The position numbers and the translations under genes were made by a program. Below are positions 18,252 to 26,590 of a DNA stretch of 64,000 nt, one piece after another (position 1 is the stretch's first letter; each line of letters begins with the position of its first letter). This DNA is from DAOTXL01 sp034435455 (GTDB lineage Bacteria > Chloroflexota > Anaerolineae > JAAYZQ01), in NCBI GenBank assembly GCA_034435455.1, contig DAOTXL010000092.1, positions 55,180-119,179 of the forward strand, given 5' to 3'. Under the pieces are notes generated by a model that worked only from the letters and a program-made list of their open reading frames with translations, was not told the DNA's origin and made no database searches.

Positions 18252-18998
18252 ATGAGCGAAGCGGTTGTCCATCCGACCGCTCAACTGGGCGAAGGCTGCC
18301 GGTTGGGCCACAACGTCGTGGTGATGGAAAAGGCCCGGCTGGGGCACGGCGTGATCCTCGGCCACAACGTGGTGATCCATCCCGGCACCGTGCTGGGGGA
18401 CGGGGTGACCGTGGGGGACAACAGTGTGCTGGGCCGCCCCCCCAGGCCGGCCCGGACCAGCACCATCCAGCACCCGGCCGATCTCCCCCCTCTGGAGATA
18501 GGCGCCGGCACGGCCATCGGAAGTGGGGTGGTCCTCTACGCCGGCACCTGCATCGGGCGGGATTGCCTGATCGCCGATCAATCGTTCATCCGGGAGAAAT
18601 GCACCATCGGCGATGCCGTGATCGTCGGCCGGGGGGTGACGGTGGAAAACGAGACGAGCATCGGCAGCTTTACCAAGATCCAGTCCCAGGCCTACATCAC
18701 CGCCTGGATGACCATCGAGGAGTATGTATTCATCGCTCCCTGCGTGGTGACCACCAACGATAACTTTATGGGCCGCACCGCCGAGCGGTTCAAATACCGC
18801 AAGGGGCCGACCATCAAGCGCGGGGCGCGGGTAGGGGCCAACACCACGCTGCTGCCGGGGGTGGTGATCGGCCGCGAGGCGTTCGTGGCGGCCGGTTCGG
18901 TGGTCACCCGCGACGTGCCGGATGAGACCCTGGTCAAGGGCGCTCCCGCCCGGCCCGTGCGGCCCGTGCCAGCCCGCGAATTCGTGGAGAATCAATAA
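18252..18998 (+). CDS. wbpD: Hexapeptide N-acetyltransferase (WbpD/WlbB type)
   Basis: This 248-residue protein is built almost entirely from hexapeptide repeats (AQLGEGCRLGHNVVVMEKA, LGHGVILGHNVVI, IGSGVVLYAGTCIGRDCLI). A loop has the catalytic-type region VVTTNDNFMGRT, and the terminal coil GAPARPVRPVPA fits xenobiotic-type acetyltransferases. In the ManNAc3NAcA pathway WbpD acetylates the 3-amino group formed by WbpE. It is longer than WbpD (about 190 residues) because of extra N-terminal coils. GAGGAGGCAAG precedes the ATG. The 56-bp gap upstream contains a small palindromic element (AAGTGCCTGGCACCTT, 18203-18218). Confidence 0.82.
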   Translation: MSEAVVHPTAQLGEGCRLGHNVVVMEKARLGHGVILGHNVVIHPGTVLGDGVTVGDNSVLGRPPRPARTSTIQHPADLPPLEIGAGTAIGSGVVLYAGTCIGRDCLIADQSFIREKCTIGDAVIVGRGVTVENETSIGSFTKIQSQAYITAWMTIEEYVFIAPCVVTTNDNFMGRTAERFKYRKGPTIKRGARVGANTTLLPGVVIGREAFVAAGSVVTRDVPDETLVKGAPARPVRPVPAREFVENQ

Positions 18999-19023
18999 AA
19001 AATCTGGAACAGGAGGGAGACCC

Positions 19024-20169
19024 TTGGACATCCCGATTCTTGACCTCAAAGCGCAATACCTGGCCTATCGGCAAGAGATCGACGGCGCCATCCTGGCGGC
19101 CATCGAAAGCGGGCATCTGATCCTGGGGCCGAACGTCAAGGCCCTGGAGGAAGAGATCGCCGCTTACGTGGGCTGCCGGTACGGCATTGGGGTCGCCTCG
19201 GGCACCGATGCCCTGCAGCTGGCTCTGGCAGCCCTGCAGATCGGGCCGGGCGATGAGGTGATCACGACCCCCTTTACCTTTGTAGCCACGGCCAGCACGA
19301 TCTCGCGCGCCGGCGCGACCCCTGTTTTTGTAGATATTGACCCGTGCACCTTTAACCTGGTTCCTGAACTGGTGGAAAAGGCGGTCACGCCCCGGACAAA
19401 GGCCATCGTGCCGGTCCACCTCTTTGGCCAGACCGCCGAGATGGGGCCGCTGCTAGAGATTGCGCGCCGGCATGGCCTCCGCCTCATCGAGGATGCCGCG
19501 CAGGCCATTGGCGCGGAAGAAGGGGGGCAGCGGGCCGGCTCCTTTGGCGACATCGGTTGCTTTAGCTTTTATCCCACCAAAAACCTGGGAGCCTACGGCG
19601 ATGGGGGGATGGTTACCACCCACGATCCGGAACTGGCCGAACGGGTAGATATGCTGCGCCGCCACGGGAGCAAGAAAAAGTATTACAATGAACTGCTGGG
19701 CTTCAACAGCCGGTTAGACGAGATCCAGGCGGCGTTGCTCCGGGTCAAGTTGCGGTATCTGGACGACTGGACAGAGAAGCGCCAACAGATCGCCCATCGC
19801 TACAACGAACTATTGGCCGAGGTGCCGGTAGAGACTCCCTACGAGCGACCGCAGGCGCGGCACGTGTACCACCAGTACACCATCCGGGCCCCCCATCGGG
19901 ACGAGCTGCAGGCTTATTTACAAAAGCAGGGCATCGGCACGATGGTTTACTATCCGGTGCCGCTCCACCGGCTGCCGCTCTACGCCGATCTCGGCTATCC
20001 AGAGGGGAGCCTGCCGGCCAGCGAACGGGCGGCGCGGGAGGTGCTGTCGTTGCCGATCTACCCGGAGCTGAGCGACGAGCAGATCCAGAGGGTGGTCGGG
20101 GCGATCAGGCGCTTCTACAGCCAGAAGGAACAGGACATGGCCAGAGGCCTGCCCGAGAAACAGGCGTAG
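19024..20169 (+). CDS. wbpE: DegT/DnrJ/EryC1 aminotransferase (WbpE type)
   Basis: This 381-residue PLP enzyme starts at TTG 19024, 5 nt after AGGAGGGA; a longer in-frame start would overlap the acetyltransferase gene. Visible motifs are SGTDALQLAL (phosphate-binding), EDAAQAIGAEEGG (cofactor Asp), the PLP-lysine segment FYPTKNLGAYGDGG and RLDEIQAALLRVKL. The family transfers an amino group from glutamate to a 3-keto sugar nucleotide. With WbpB upstream and WbpD adjacent, the product is probably UDP-GlcNAc(3N)A. The C-terminus overlaps the first base pairs of a hairpin repeat separating this gene from the convergent epimerase. Confidence 0.87.
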   Translation: MDIPILDLKAQYLAYRQEIDGAILAAIESGHLILGPNVKALEEEIAAYVGCRYGIGVASGTDALQLALAALQIGPGDEVITTPFTFVATASTISRAGATPVFVDIDPCTFNLVPELVEKAVTPRTKAIVPVHLFGQTAEMGPLLEIARRHGLRLIEDAAQAIGAEEGGQRAGSFGDIGCFSFYPTKNLGAYGDGGMVTTHDPELAERVDMLRRHGSKKKYYNELLGFNSRLDEIQAALLRVKLRYLDDWTEKRQQIAHRYNELLAEVPVETPYERPQARHVYHQYTIRAPHRDELQAYLQKQGIGTMVYYPVPLHRLPLYADLGYPEGSLPASERAAREVLSLPIYPELSDEQIQRVVGAIRRFYSQKEQDMARGLPEKQA

Positions 20170-20190
20170 GACCACCTTTCCAGGCTGTCC
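20166..20190. repeat. Degenerate hairpin between convergent genes
   Basis: The arms GGACCACCT (20169-20177) and AGGCTGTCC (20182-20190) flank a TTCC loop, with two mismatched pairs. It has the same layout and loop as the perfect hairpin at 47078-47105, which also overlaps a stop codon between convergent genes. It probably acts as, or descends from, a bidirectional terminator. Confidence 0.6.
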
Positions 20191-20201
20191 GGGCAGGCTG
20201 A

Positions 20202-21263
20202 CTACCCCCAGGTCTCCTCCAGAAGGCGGATGATCTCTTGGCCGGCCTGGCCGTAGCCAAAGAGGGTCGGCTGCTCCCCCGGAGGATGGAAGCTGTGCAC
20301 TGCCGCGACAAGGCGCTCGACCGAGGTACCCACGAGCACGTTCCAGCCGGCCTCCACCGTCTCTACCCATTCGGTTTCCTCGCGCAGCGTGACGCACGGG
20401 ATGCCCAGCCAGTAGGCCTCTTTCTGCACCCCGCCAGAGTCGGTGAGGATGAGGCGGGCATTCTTTTCCAGGACAAGCATATCCAGGTAACCGACCGGTT
20501 CGATCAGGCGGACCTTTTCCGCCGGGACGAGGCCCCACCCGGCCAGGGCGTGGCGGGTGCGGGGGTGGAGGGGCAGGACGACCGTTTCCCCCGTGGCCCC
20601 CAGGCCGGCCAGGATTCCGGCCAGGTTCTCGCGCAGGTCGGTGTTGGAGGCGCGGTGGACGGTGGCCAGGAGGTAGGCGCCGGGTTGTAACCTCAGTCGC
20701 TCCAGGATGGTCGAGGTGCGTTCGGCCAGGGGGAGGCTCTGGAGGAGGAGGTCGTACATCACGTCGCCGACCAGGTGCACGCCGGCGGTGATGCCTTCGC
20801 GCGCCAGGTTCTCCACGGCCGTGCGGGTGGGACAGAAGAGGAGGTCAGAGAGGCGGTCGGCCACGACCCGGTTGATCTCTTCGGGCATAGCGCGGTTGAA
20901 GGAGCGCAGGCCGGCCTCGACGTGGGCAACAGGGAGGTTCAGTTTGGCCGCGGCCAGCGCCCCGGCCAGGGTGGAGTTGGTATCGCCGTAGATGAGCACC
21001 CCGTCGGGCTTTTCCCGAAGGAGGACCTGTTCGATGCCGATGAGCATCTCGCCGGTCTGGCGGGCGTGGGAGGCCGAGCCGACGCCCAGGTTGATGTCCG
21101 GCCGGGGGAGGTCGAGTTCGCGGAAAAAGACCTCCGACATCTCATAGTCATAGTGCTGACCGGTGTGGAGCAATCTCTCCTGGTGCCGCCCGCGCAGCAC
21201 CCGGCTGACCACCGCGGCCTTGATGAACTGGGGACGAGCCCCGACGACGGAGACGATCTTCAA
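20202..21263 (-). CDS. wbpI: UDP-GlcNAc(3NAc)A 2-epimerase (WecB/WbpI family)
   Basis: This 353-residue non-hydrolysing epimerase starts at TTG 21263 with GGAGGT six bases upstream. Motifs are VVGARPQFIKAA at the N-terminus, LHTGQHYDYEMS, YGDTNSTLAGALAA, HVEAGLRSFNRAMPEEINR, LTDSGGVQKEA and LREETEW; these supply the substrate-binding Asp/Glu/His set of WecB. It could be WecB (UDP-GlcNAc) or WbpI (UDP-GlcNAc3NAcA). I favour WbpI because WbpB, WbpD and WbpE types face it across 30 bp and because a second WecB-type gene (36791) exists in the locus. It is on the opposite strand to its presumed partners. Confidence 0.8.
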   Translation of the reverse strand: MKIVSVVGARPQFIKAAVVSRVLRGRHQERLLHTGQHYDYEMSEVFFRELDLPRPDINLGVGSASHARQTGEMLIGIEQVLLREKPDGVLIYGDTNSTLAGALAAAKLNLPVAHVEAGLRSFNRAMPEEINRVVADRLSDLLFCPTRTAVENLAREGITAGVHLVGDVMYDLLLQSLPLAERTSTILERLRLQPGAYLLATVHRASNTDLRENLAGILAGLGATGETVVLPLHPRTRHALAGWGLVPAEKVRLIEPVGYLDMLVLEKNARLILTDSGGVQKEAYWLGIPCVTLREETEWVETVEAGWNVLVGTSVERLVAAVHSFHPPGEQPTLFGYGQAGQEIIRLLEETWG

Positions 21264-21472
21264 GGGAAACCTCCAGGTCGGAGAGATTGTAACCGAAGCC
21301 GGCGGAGATGTCAATATTTGACACGGCGGTTCCCCGATGGTAGAATGGCTTCCGGCCTGGCCGGCCCGGGATTGGGTCTGGTTTCGCGCTGAATAGATCG
21401 GCTGGACAGGCAGGTGATTTTATCCCGGTTTGGGGCACCGTGCGGACGTGCCGGTGGCCGTTGGTTACGGAG

Positions 21473-21952
21473 ATGAAAGCACAAGAGGCTATCCATACTC
21501 CTCAGAGATCTCGGGCCGAGGTGCTGGACCGGCTCAGGCAGGTTCTCCCGGCCGTTCTGGAGCGGTATCCGGTGGAGGTGGCCTATCTTTACGGGTCTGT
21601 GGCGCGGGGGACGGCCACGCCGCTGAGCGATGTCGACCTGGCGCTGGTCCTGGGCCGGCCGTTTCCCCCTTATGAACGCCTGATGCTGGAACTGGAAATC
21701 CAGGCAGCCGTTGAGGAGGCAAGTGGCCTGTGGGGGGTAGAGGTGCGCTCTGTGGATGCAGCCCCGCTCCAGGTCCGGGGGAAGGTCCTCCAGGAGGGGA
21801 TACGGCTCTACGAACGGGATCGAACCCAGCGGGTGGCCTTTGAAGCGCAGACCTGGAAGCAGTACCTGGACTTTGCCCCCATCGCCCATCGTCTGCGCGA
21901 GGCTTTTCTGGATAAGGTGCATCGGGAGGGACTGCTCCGTGGTCGACTCTGA
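21473..21952 (+). CDS. MNT-domain nucleotidyltransferase (MntA-like)
   Basis: This protein of about 159 residues has the minimal nucleotidyltransferase signature GSVARGTATPLSDVDLAL (GSxxRGx5SDxD). MntA proteins AMPylate the HEPN toxin HepT and so act as its antitoxin. The HepT-type gene overlaps its 3' end by 14 bp, the classical arrangement. The start is uncertain: ATG 21473 has only a weak ribosome-binding site, and ATG 21440 would add 11 residues. The pair lies between the ManNAc3NAcA genes and the pseudaminic acid genes. Confidence 0.85.
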   Translation: MKAQEAIHTPQRSRAEVLDRLRQVLPAVLERYPVEVAYLYGSVARGTATPLSDVDLALVLGRPFPPYERLMLELEIQAAVEEASGLWGVEVRSVDAAPLQVRGKVLQEGIRLYERDRTQRVAFEAQTWKQYLDFAPIAHRLREAFLDKVHREGLLRGRL

Positions 21953-22394
21953 TCGTCTGGCCGAGATTCTCGGCAGACTGCACGGCTATCTCGAACAGAT
22001 GCGCATCCTGGCGGCTCTTCCCAGAGAGGCGTTCCTTCAGGATTTTTCCAGGGTAGCCGGAGCCAAGTATCTGCTCCAAATCGCCATCGAGTGTTGCCTG
22101 GACATCGCCCATCATATCGTCGCCGAGGAGGGGTATCGCCCGCCGGCCGACTATTACGACACGTTTCGCATCCTATGGGAGAATGGCATCGTGCCGGAGT
22201 CGTTTCTGCCTACCCTGCGGAAGATGGTGGGTTTTCGCAACCGGCTGGTGCACCTCTACTGGGAGGTTGACGATGCCACAGTGTACCGGATTCTTCAAGA
22301 GAATCTGGGCGATTTTGAGGCCTACATCGGGTATATTCTCGACTTTGCCAGGAAGGGCCGGGGGGATAGGACCGGTTTCCCGGCTTCCGGGTAG
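21939..22394 (+). CDS. HEPN-domain RNase toxin (HepT-like)
   Basis: This 151-residue protein starts at GTG 21939 with GGGAGGGA upstream, overlapping the MNT gene. The diagnostic HEPN motif RNRLVHLYW is present: Rx4H is the RNase site, and the Tyr of HxY is the residue AMPylated by MntA in characterised pairs. The N-terminal helices (DRLAEILGRLHGYLEQMRIL and AKYLLQIAIECCLDIAHHI) match DUF86. It should be an intact toxin. The pair may stabilise the surrounding glycan locus. Confidence 0.88.
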   Translation: MVDSDRLAEILGRLHGYLEQMRILAALPREAFLQDFSRVAGAKYLLQIAIECCLDIAHHIVAEEGYRPPADYYDTFRILWENGIVPESFLPTLRKMVGFRNRLVHLYWEVDDATVYRILQENLGDFEAYIGYILDFARKGRGDRTGFPASG

Positions 22395-22421
22395 CCGGTG
22401 GAAGGCCTCGGCAGGTCTGAG

Positions 22422-22646
22422 ATGGGGGTGATCGATCTTGAGGACGTGGTGGCCGGCCCGACCGGAAAACAGGCCACCGTGCGTTTCCTGATGGGCAGCG
22501 GGGCGACCTACACCCTGCTCCCCCGGGAGGTCTGGCAGGCCATTGGGTTGGCGCCAAAGCGCCTGGCCGTTTTCACCCTGGCCGACGGGACGACGCTGGA
22601 GCGCAATGTGTCTGCGTTTTACCTCACGATGTCTCAAGGAGAGTGA
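22422..22646 (+). pseudogene. Truncated retropepsin-like (clan AA) aspartyl protease
   Basis: A 74-codon ORF resembles the first two thirds of small clan AA proteases, with the FLMGSGATYTLLPREVW region and LADGTTLERNV. Two faults stand out. The catalytic D[ST]GA motif reads GSGA, so the Asp is lost, and the C-terminal flap/dimer segment is missing because the frame ends at 22646, just before the pseB-type start. It is probably an inactive remnant left at the edge of the pseudaminic acid island. Confidence 0.6.
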
Positions 22647-22651
22647 AGAGC

Positions 22652-23629
22652 ATGGATTGGCCCAATCTAGCGGTTTTAGTCACCGGCGCTACCGGTTCCT
22701 TTGGTAAGAAGTTCGTCGAGGTCATGCTGCAGGACTATCATCCCCGCAGGCTCATTATCTATAGCCGGGATGAGCTCAAGCAGCATGAGATGCGTATGAG
22801 CGGCTTTGACCATCCCAGCCTGCGCTATTTCATTGGGGATGTGCGTGATGTGGATCGTCTGCGCCGGGCTATGAACGGTGTGGACGTTGTCGTGCACGCC
22901 GCAGCGCTGAAGCAGGTGCCGGCCTGCGAGTATAACCCTATCGAAGCCATCATGACGAACGTGATGGGCGCGCGCAATGTGATTGACGCCGCATTAGACA
23001 CGGGTGTCAGAAAAGTGATGGCCCTGAGCACGGACAAGGCGGTGAACCCGATCAATTTGTACGGTGCCACGAAACTGTGTGCCGAGAAGCTCTTTGTACA
23101 GAGCAATGCCTACGCCGGTGGTACGGGCACCCGCTTCAGTTGCGTGCGATACGGTAACGTGGTCGGAAGCCGGGGAAGTGTCATCCCCCTCTTTCTGGAA
23201 CAGCGTCGGAATGGCAAGGTGACGGTTACCGACCGGCGCATGACTCGTTTCTGGATTACACTGGAGCAAGGGGTGCGGTTCGTCATTCGCTGTATCGAGC
23301 AGATGCAGGGGGGGGAAGTATTTGTCCCCAAGATCCCCAGCACGAACATCATGGACCTTGTGGAAGCCGTTGCCCCTGGCTGCGAGGTAGAATATATCGG
23401 CATCCGGCCGGGGGAGAAACTCCACGAGGTTTTGATATCCGAAGACGAGGCACGCCACACGTTGGAGCTTGATGACATGTTCGTCATTCAACCTGTGCAT
23501 CCATGGTGGTTTTCCGGCAATTGGTCTGGCGGAAAGCCGCTACCGGATGGGTTTCGTTACACGAGTGACACGAACACGCAGTGGCTGTCAGTAGATGATT
23601 TACGGGCACTGGTCAAGGAACTGCGATGA
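22652..23629 (+). CDS. pseB: UDP-GlcNAc 4,6-dehydratase/5-epimerase (PseB type)
   Basis: This 325-residue SDR enzyme has the glycine motif VTGATGSFGKKF at the N-terminus, YSRDELKQHEM (a hallmark of inverting 4,6-dehydratases), AAALKQVPACEYNP and the active-site segment STDKAVNPINLYGATK with the YxxxK pair. PseB performs the first step of pseudaminic acid synthesis from UDP-GlcNAc. ATG 22652 is preceded by AAGGAGAG; GTG 22643 is an alternative. It overlaps the pseC-type gene by four bases (ATGA). Related capsule dehydratases (CapE) share these motifs, but the downstream genes support PseB. Confidence 0.9.
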   Translation: MDWPNLAVLVTGATGSFGKKFVEVMLQDYHPRRLIIYSRDELKQHEMRMSGFDHPSLRYFIGDVRDVDRLRRAMNGVDVVVHAAALKQVPACEYNPIEAIMTNVMGARNVIDAALDTGVRKVMALSTDKAVNPINLYGATKLCAEKLFVQSNAYAGGTGTRFSCVRYGNVVGSRGSVIPLFLEQRRNGKVTVTDRRMTRFWITLEQGVRFVIRCIEQMQGGEVFVPKIPSTNIMDLVEAVAPGCEVEYIGIRPGEKLHEVLISEDEARHTLELDDMFVIQPVHPWWFSGNWSGGKPLPDGFRYTSDTNTQWLSVDDLRALVKELR

Positions 23630-24828
23630 CAACTTTGACAGATGACCTGGCGATTCACGGCGGCACGCCTGTCCGGAGGACAATGCTACCCTATGGCCAC
23701 CAGTGGCTGGATGATGAGGATATCGCAGCCGTGGTTGAGGTGTTACGTTCTGATTGGCTGACCACCGGGCCCAAGGTGGACGAGTTTGAGCGGGCTTTTG
23801 CAGAGACCGTTGGGGCAAAAGAGGCGGTGGCGGTCAGCAGTGGCACAGCGGCACTTCACGCGGCAATGTACGCGATTGGCATTGGCCCAGGTGACGAAGT
23901 GATTGTGCCGGCGATGACCTTTGCCGCCAGTGCCAATTGCGTTGTTTTTCAGGGTGGTGTGCCGGTCTTTGCCGATGTGGATCCCGACACACTGCTGCTG
24001 GATCCAGCGCAGGCCGAAGCGAAAATCACCCCGCGCACGAAGGCGATTATCGCGGTGGATTATGCTGGACAGCCTTGTGACTATGATGCCCTGCGAGCCA
24101 TTGCTAACAGGTATGGCCTGATGTTGGTGGCCGATGCCTGCCATGCTCTGGGTGGCACTTATAAGGGACGCCCCGTCGGTTCACTGGCCGATCTGACCGT
24201 GTTCAGTTTCCATCCGGTGAAGCACATTACCACCGGTGAGGGGGGGATGATTACCACGGATGATCCCCAATTGGCCCGGCGGATGCGGACCTTCCGCAAC
24301 CACGGTATCACTAGCGACCATCGCCAGCGCGAGCAACAGGGTTCTTGGTTCTACGAGATGGTGGATTTGGGCTATAATTATCGGCTCACCGATATTCAAT
24401 GCGCACTGGGGTTGAGCCAATTGCGGAAACTGCCGGCCTGGGTCAGGCGCCGCCAGGAGATTTCCCGACAATATGATGCGGCGTTCGCCGCGATGCCGGC
24501 AGTTCAGCCTCCAAGAGTTCGGGAGGAGAGCGCTCATGCCTATCACCTGTATGTGGTGCGGTTCGACCTGACAAAGTTCAAAGTGACGCGGGCTGAGATC
24601 TTTTCTGCCTTGCGGGCCGAAGGGATCGGCGTCAATGTCCACTATATTCCGGTGCATCTGCACCCCTTTTACCGTGAGCGATTCGGCACAAAGCCGGGTT
24701 TGTGTCCTGTGGCAGAGGCGGCTTATGAGCGAATTGTTACACTCCCGATTTTTCCGCGCATGAGCGATGATGACGTGGATGATGTGATTGCTGCGATACA
24801 TAAGATTACATGTTATTACAGCAAATGA
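23626..24828 (+). CDS. pseC: UDP-4-keto-6-deoxy-AltNAc 4-aminotransferase (PseC type)
   Basis: This 400-residue DegT-family aminotransferase has SSGTAALHAAMYAIGIG, a cofactor Asp in VADACHALGG, the PLP-lysine segment FSFHPVKHITTGEGGM, and RLTDIQCALGLSQL. The combination of FHPVKHITTGEGGM and the terminal VHYIPVHLHPFYRE is characteristic of PseC. It uses glutamate to aminate the 4-keto sugar made by PseB. It overlaps both neighbours, by 4 bp upstream and 19 bp downstream, which indicates tight co-translation. Confidence 0.9.
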   Translation: MTTLTDDLAIHGGTPVRRTMLPYGHQWLDDEDIAAVVEVLRSDWLTTGPKVDEFERAFAETVGAKEAVAVSSGTAALHAAMYAIGIGPGDEVIVPAMTFAASANCVVFQGGVPVFADVDPDTLLLDPAQAEAKITPRTKAIIAVDYAGQPCDYDALRAIANRYGLMLVADACHALGGTYKGRPVGSLADLTVFSFHPVKHITTGEGGMITTDDPQLARRMRTFRNHGITSDHRQREQQGSWFYEMVDLGYNYRLTDIQCALGLSQLRKLPAWVRRRQEISRQYDAAFAAMPAVQPPRVREESAHAYHLYVVRFDLTKFKVTRAEIFSALRAEGIGVNVHYIPVHLHPFYRERFGTKPGLCPVAEAAYERIVTLPIFPRMSDDDVDDVIAAIHKITCYYSK

Positions 24829-25850
24829 TCATGCAGTCTGTGGACTATGCTGTGCTGGTGGTTGGATCAGGCTCTATTGGCCGGCGTCACATGCGTAATC
24901 TGCGCGCATTGGGCATTCAACGTCTGGCAGCTTGCGATTCTGATCCCGACCGGTTAGCGCCAATGGTAGCGGAGTTGGGGATAGAGCCTTTTACTGATTT
25001 CGAGAAGGCGATAGCCGTGACAAAGCCTGATCTGGTGTTTGTATGCACGCCACCTGTGTTCCATGTGCAACAGGCTTTGCGCGCAGTGCGGAGCGGCGCG
25101 CATGTCTTTATCGAGAAGCCGCTTTCCCATACGCTCGACGGCGTGGATGAGTTGATCGCTGCCAGCGAAGCCTGTCAACGGGTTGTACAGGTGGGTTACA
25201 ACCTGCGTTTCCACCCTGGTCTACAAAGGGTCAAACAGTTGGTGGACGACGGGGCCATTGGCCGGATTCTGTGGGGGCGGGCCGAGGTAGGCCAATACTT
25301 GCCTGACTGGCGTCCCTGGCAAGATTATCGCCAGAGCTACACGGCGCGTAAAGACCTGGGGGGTGGGATTATTCTGGACGCCTCTCATGAACTGGATTAT
25401 GTACTTTGGCTGATCGGCAACCCCGCAGAATTAACTTGTATGGCTGGAAGGGTGAGCGACTTGGAAGTAGATGTGGAGGATAGTGCTACAGTGTTGTTGC
25501 GGTTTGCCAATGGTGCTCAGGTTGACGTGCACATGGATTTTGTCCAACGGAACTATGCCCGCTCCTGTAAATTGGTAGGTGAGTTGGGCACACTAATTTG
25601 GGATTACCCTGGAAACCAGGTGCGGCTATATCGGGCCGAGAGCGGTGGATGGGAAACTATGCCCTATGTATTCGACACAAATCAAATGTACCTGGCTGAA
25701 GTTGAACATTTCTTAGCCTGTATAGCAAATAATGCACTACCAATTGTGGACCTGAGACAGGCGCGTCGCGTATTGGGTGTGGTCCTTGCAGCGCGTACAG
25801 CTGCGATTGAAAAGAGATGGGTGGAACTTGGATGGCAAAACCAATATTGA
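24810..25850 (+). CDS. Gfo/Idh/MocA family oxidoreductase
   Basis: This 346-residue NAD(P)-dependent oxidoreductase has VVGSGSIGRRHMRNLRALG at the N-terminus, FIEKPLSHTLDGVDEL around residue 105, and the block GGGIILDASHELDYVLWL holding the likely catalytic Asp/His. The substrate is unknown. Such genes recur in nonulosonic acid and O-antigen clusters next to CMP-sugar synthetases and SDRs, as here (from memory), and may act on a modified sugar acid. The first in-frame ATGs are 24810, 24825 and 24831; the last lies closest to the Rossmann strand. It overlaps the next gene by about 19 bp. Confidence 0.82.
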   Translation: MLLQQMIMQSVDYAVLVVGSGSIGRRHMRNLRALGIQRLAACDSDPDRLAPMVAELGIEPFTDFEKAIAVTKPDLVFVCTPPVFHVQQALRAVRSGAHVFIEKPLSHTLDGVDELIAASEACQRVVQVGYNLRFHPGLQRVKQLVDDGAIGRILWGRAEVGQYLPDWRPWQDYRQSYTARKDLGGGIILDASHELDYVLWLIGNPAELTCMAGRVSDLEVDVEDSATVLLRFANGAQVDVHMDFVQRNYARSCKLVGELGTLIWDYPGNQVRLYRAESGGWETMPYVFDTNQMYLAEVEHFLACIANNALPIVDLRQARRVLGVVLAARTAAIEKRWVELGWQNQY

Positions 25851-26590
25851 TTGCAATTATACCCGCACGCGGCGGCTCAAAGCGACTTCCTAAGAAGAAC
25901 TTTCGTTCATTTTTGGGTCATCCTATGCTTGCTTATACCGTTTCTGCTGCCCTAAATAGCAAGCTATTCGAGATGGTGATAGTCTCTACGGATGACCCCA
26001 TTATAGGGCGTATTGCAGAGTGGTACGGCGCTGAATATCTACCGCGGCCGCAGGAGTTGGCTACGGATCAGGCCAGTCTAGTAGATGTCGGATTGCATGT
26101 GCTGGAAGTGTTATCGGCTCAGGGGATAGAGGTTGATGCGTTATGCCAACTTATGCCAAATTGCCCTCTCAGACGCAGCGAAGACATTGTGGAGCATTAT
26201 AGTCTTTTTGAGAATAATCATCGTCATTTCCAGATCTCCGTTGTGCCGTACAGGGGCGTTTATCCGCATTGGGCACTTGTGATGGATGATGGGCAAAAAG
26301 GAAGATGGTTATTTGGTGATAAATTCCTGGTGCCTAGCCAGGAACTTGGTGTGGTCTATTGCCCTACGGGGGCTATCTGGTGGGCAAGAGTATCTGATTT
26401 CCTTGAACAACGATCTTTCTATGGCGATCCTTTCCATCTGGCACCAATGGATGGGAATAGGGGGTTAGATATTGATCGGGCTGAAGAATTAGAACTCGCT
26501 GATATTCTGGTGCGAGGATTGAGAGAACGAGATGGTATTTTGCCGCTTGAGCCTATAGCTGTGGACCCTTTTCCACAGGAGATTTGCTGA
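25832..26590 (+). CDS. CMP-sugar cytidylyltransferase (NeuA/PseF family), copy 1
   Basis: This 252-residue protein begins IAIIPARGGSKRLPKKNF, the CTP-binding motif of acylneuraminate cytidylyltransferases. It keeps STDDPIIGRIAEWYGAE and a LDIDRAEELELA segment with the metal-binding Asp residues. It should activate a nonulosonic acid as its CMP derivative; the pathway here makes pseudaminic acid, so this copy or the next is functionally PseF. ATG 25832 gives the usual short N-terminus; ATG 25817 is possible. The nucleotide composition is visibly more AT-rich than flanking regions. Confidence 0.85.
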   Translation: MAKPILIAIIPARGGSKRLPKKNFRSFLGHPMLAYTVSAALNSKLFEMVIVSTDDPIIGRIAEWYGAEYLPRPQELATDQASLVDVGLHVLEVLSAQGIEVDALCQLMPNCPLRRSEDIVEHYSLFENNHRHFQISVVPYRGVYPHWALVMDDGQKGRWLFGDKFLVPSQELGVVYCPTGAIWWARVSDFLEQRSFYGDPFHLAPMDGNRGLDIDRAEELELADILVRGLRERDGILPLEPIAVDPFPQEIC

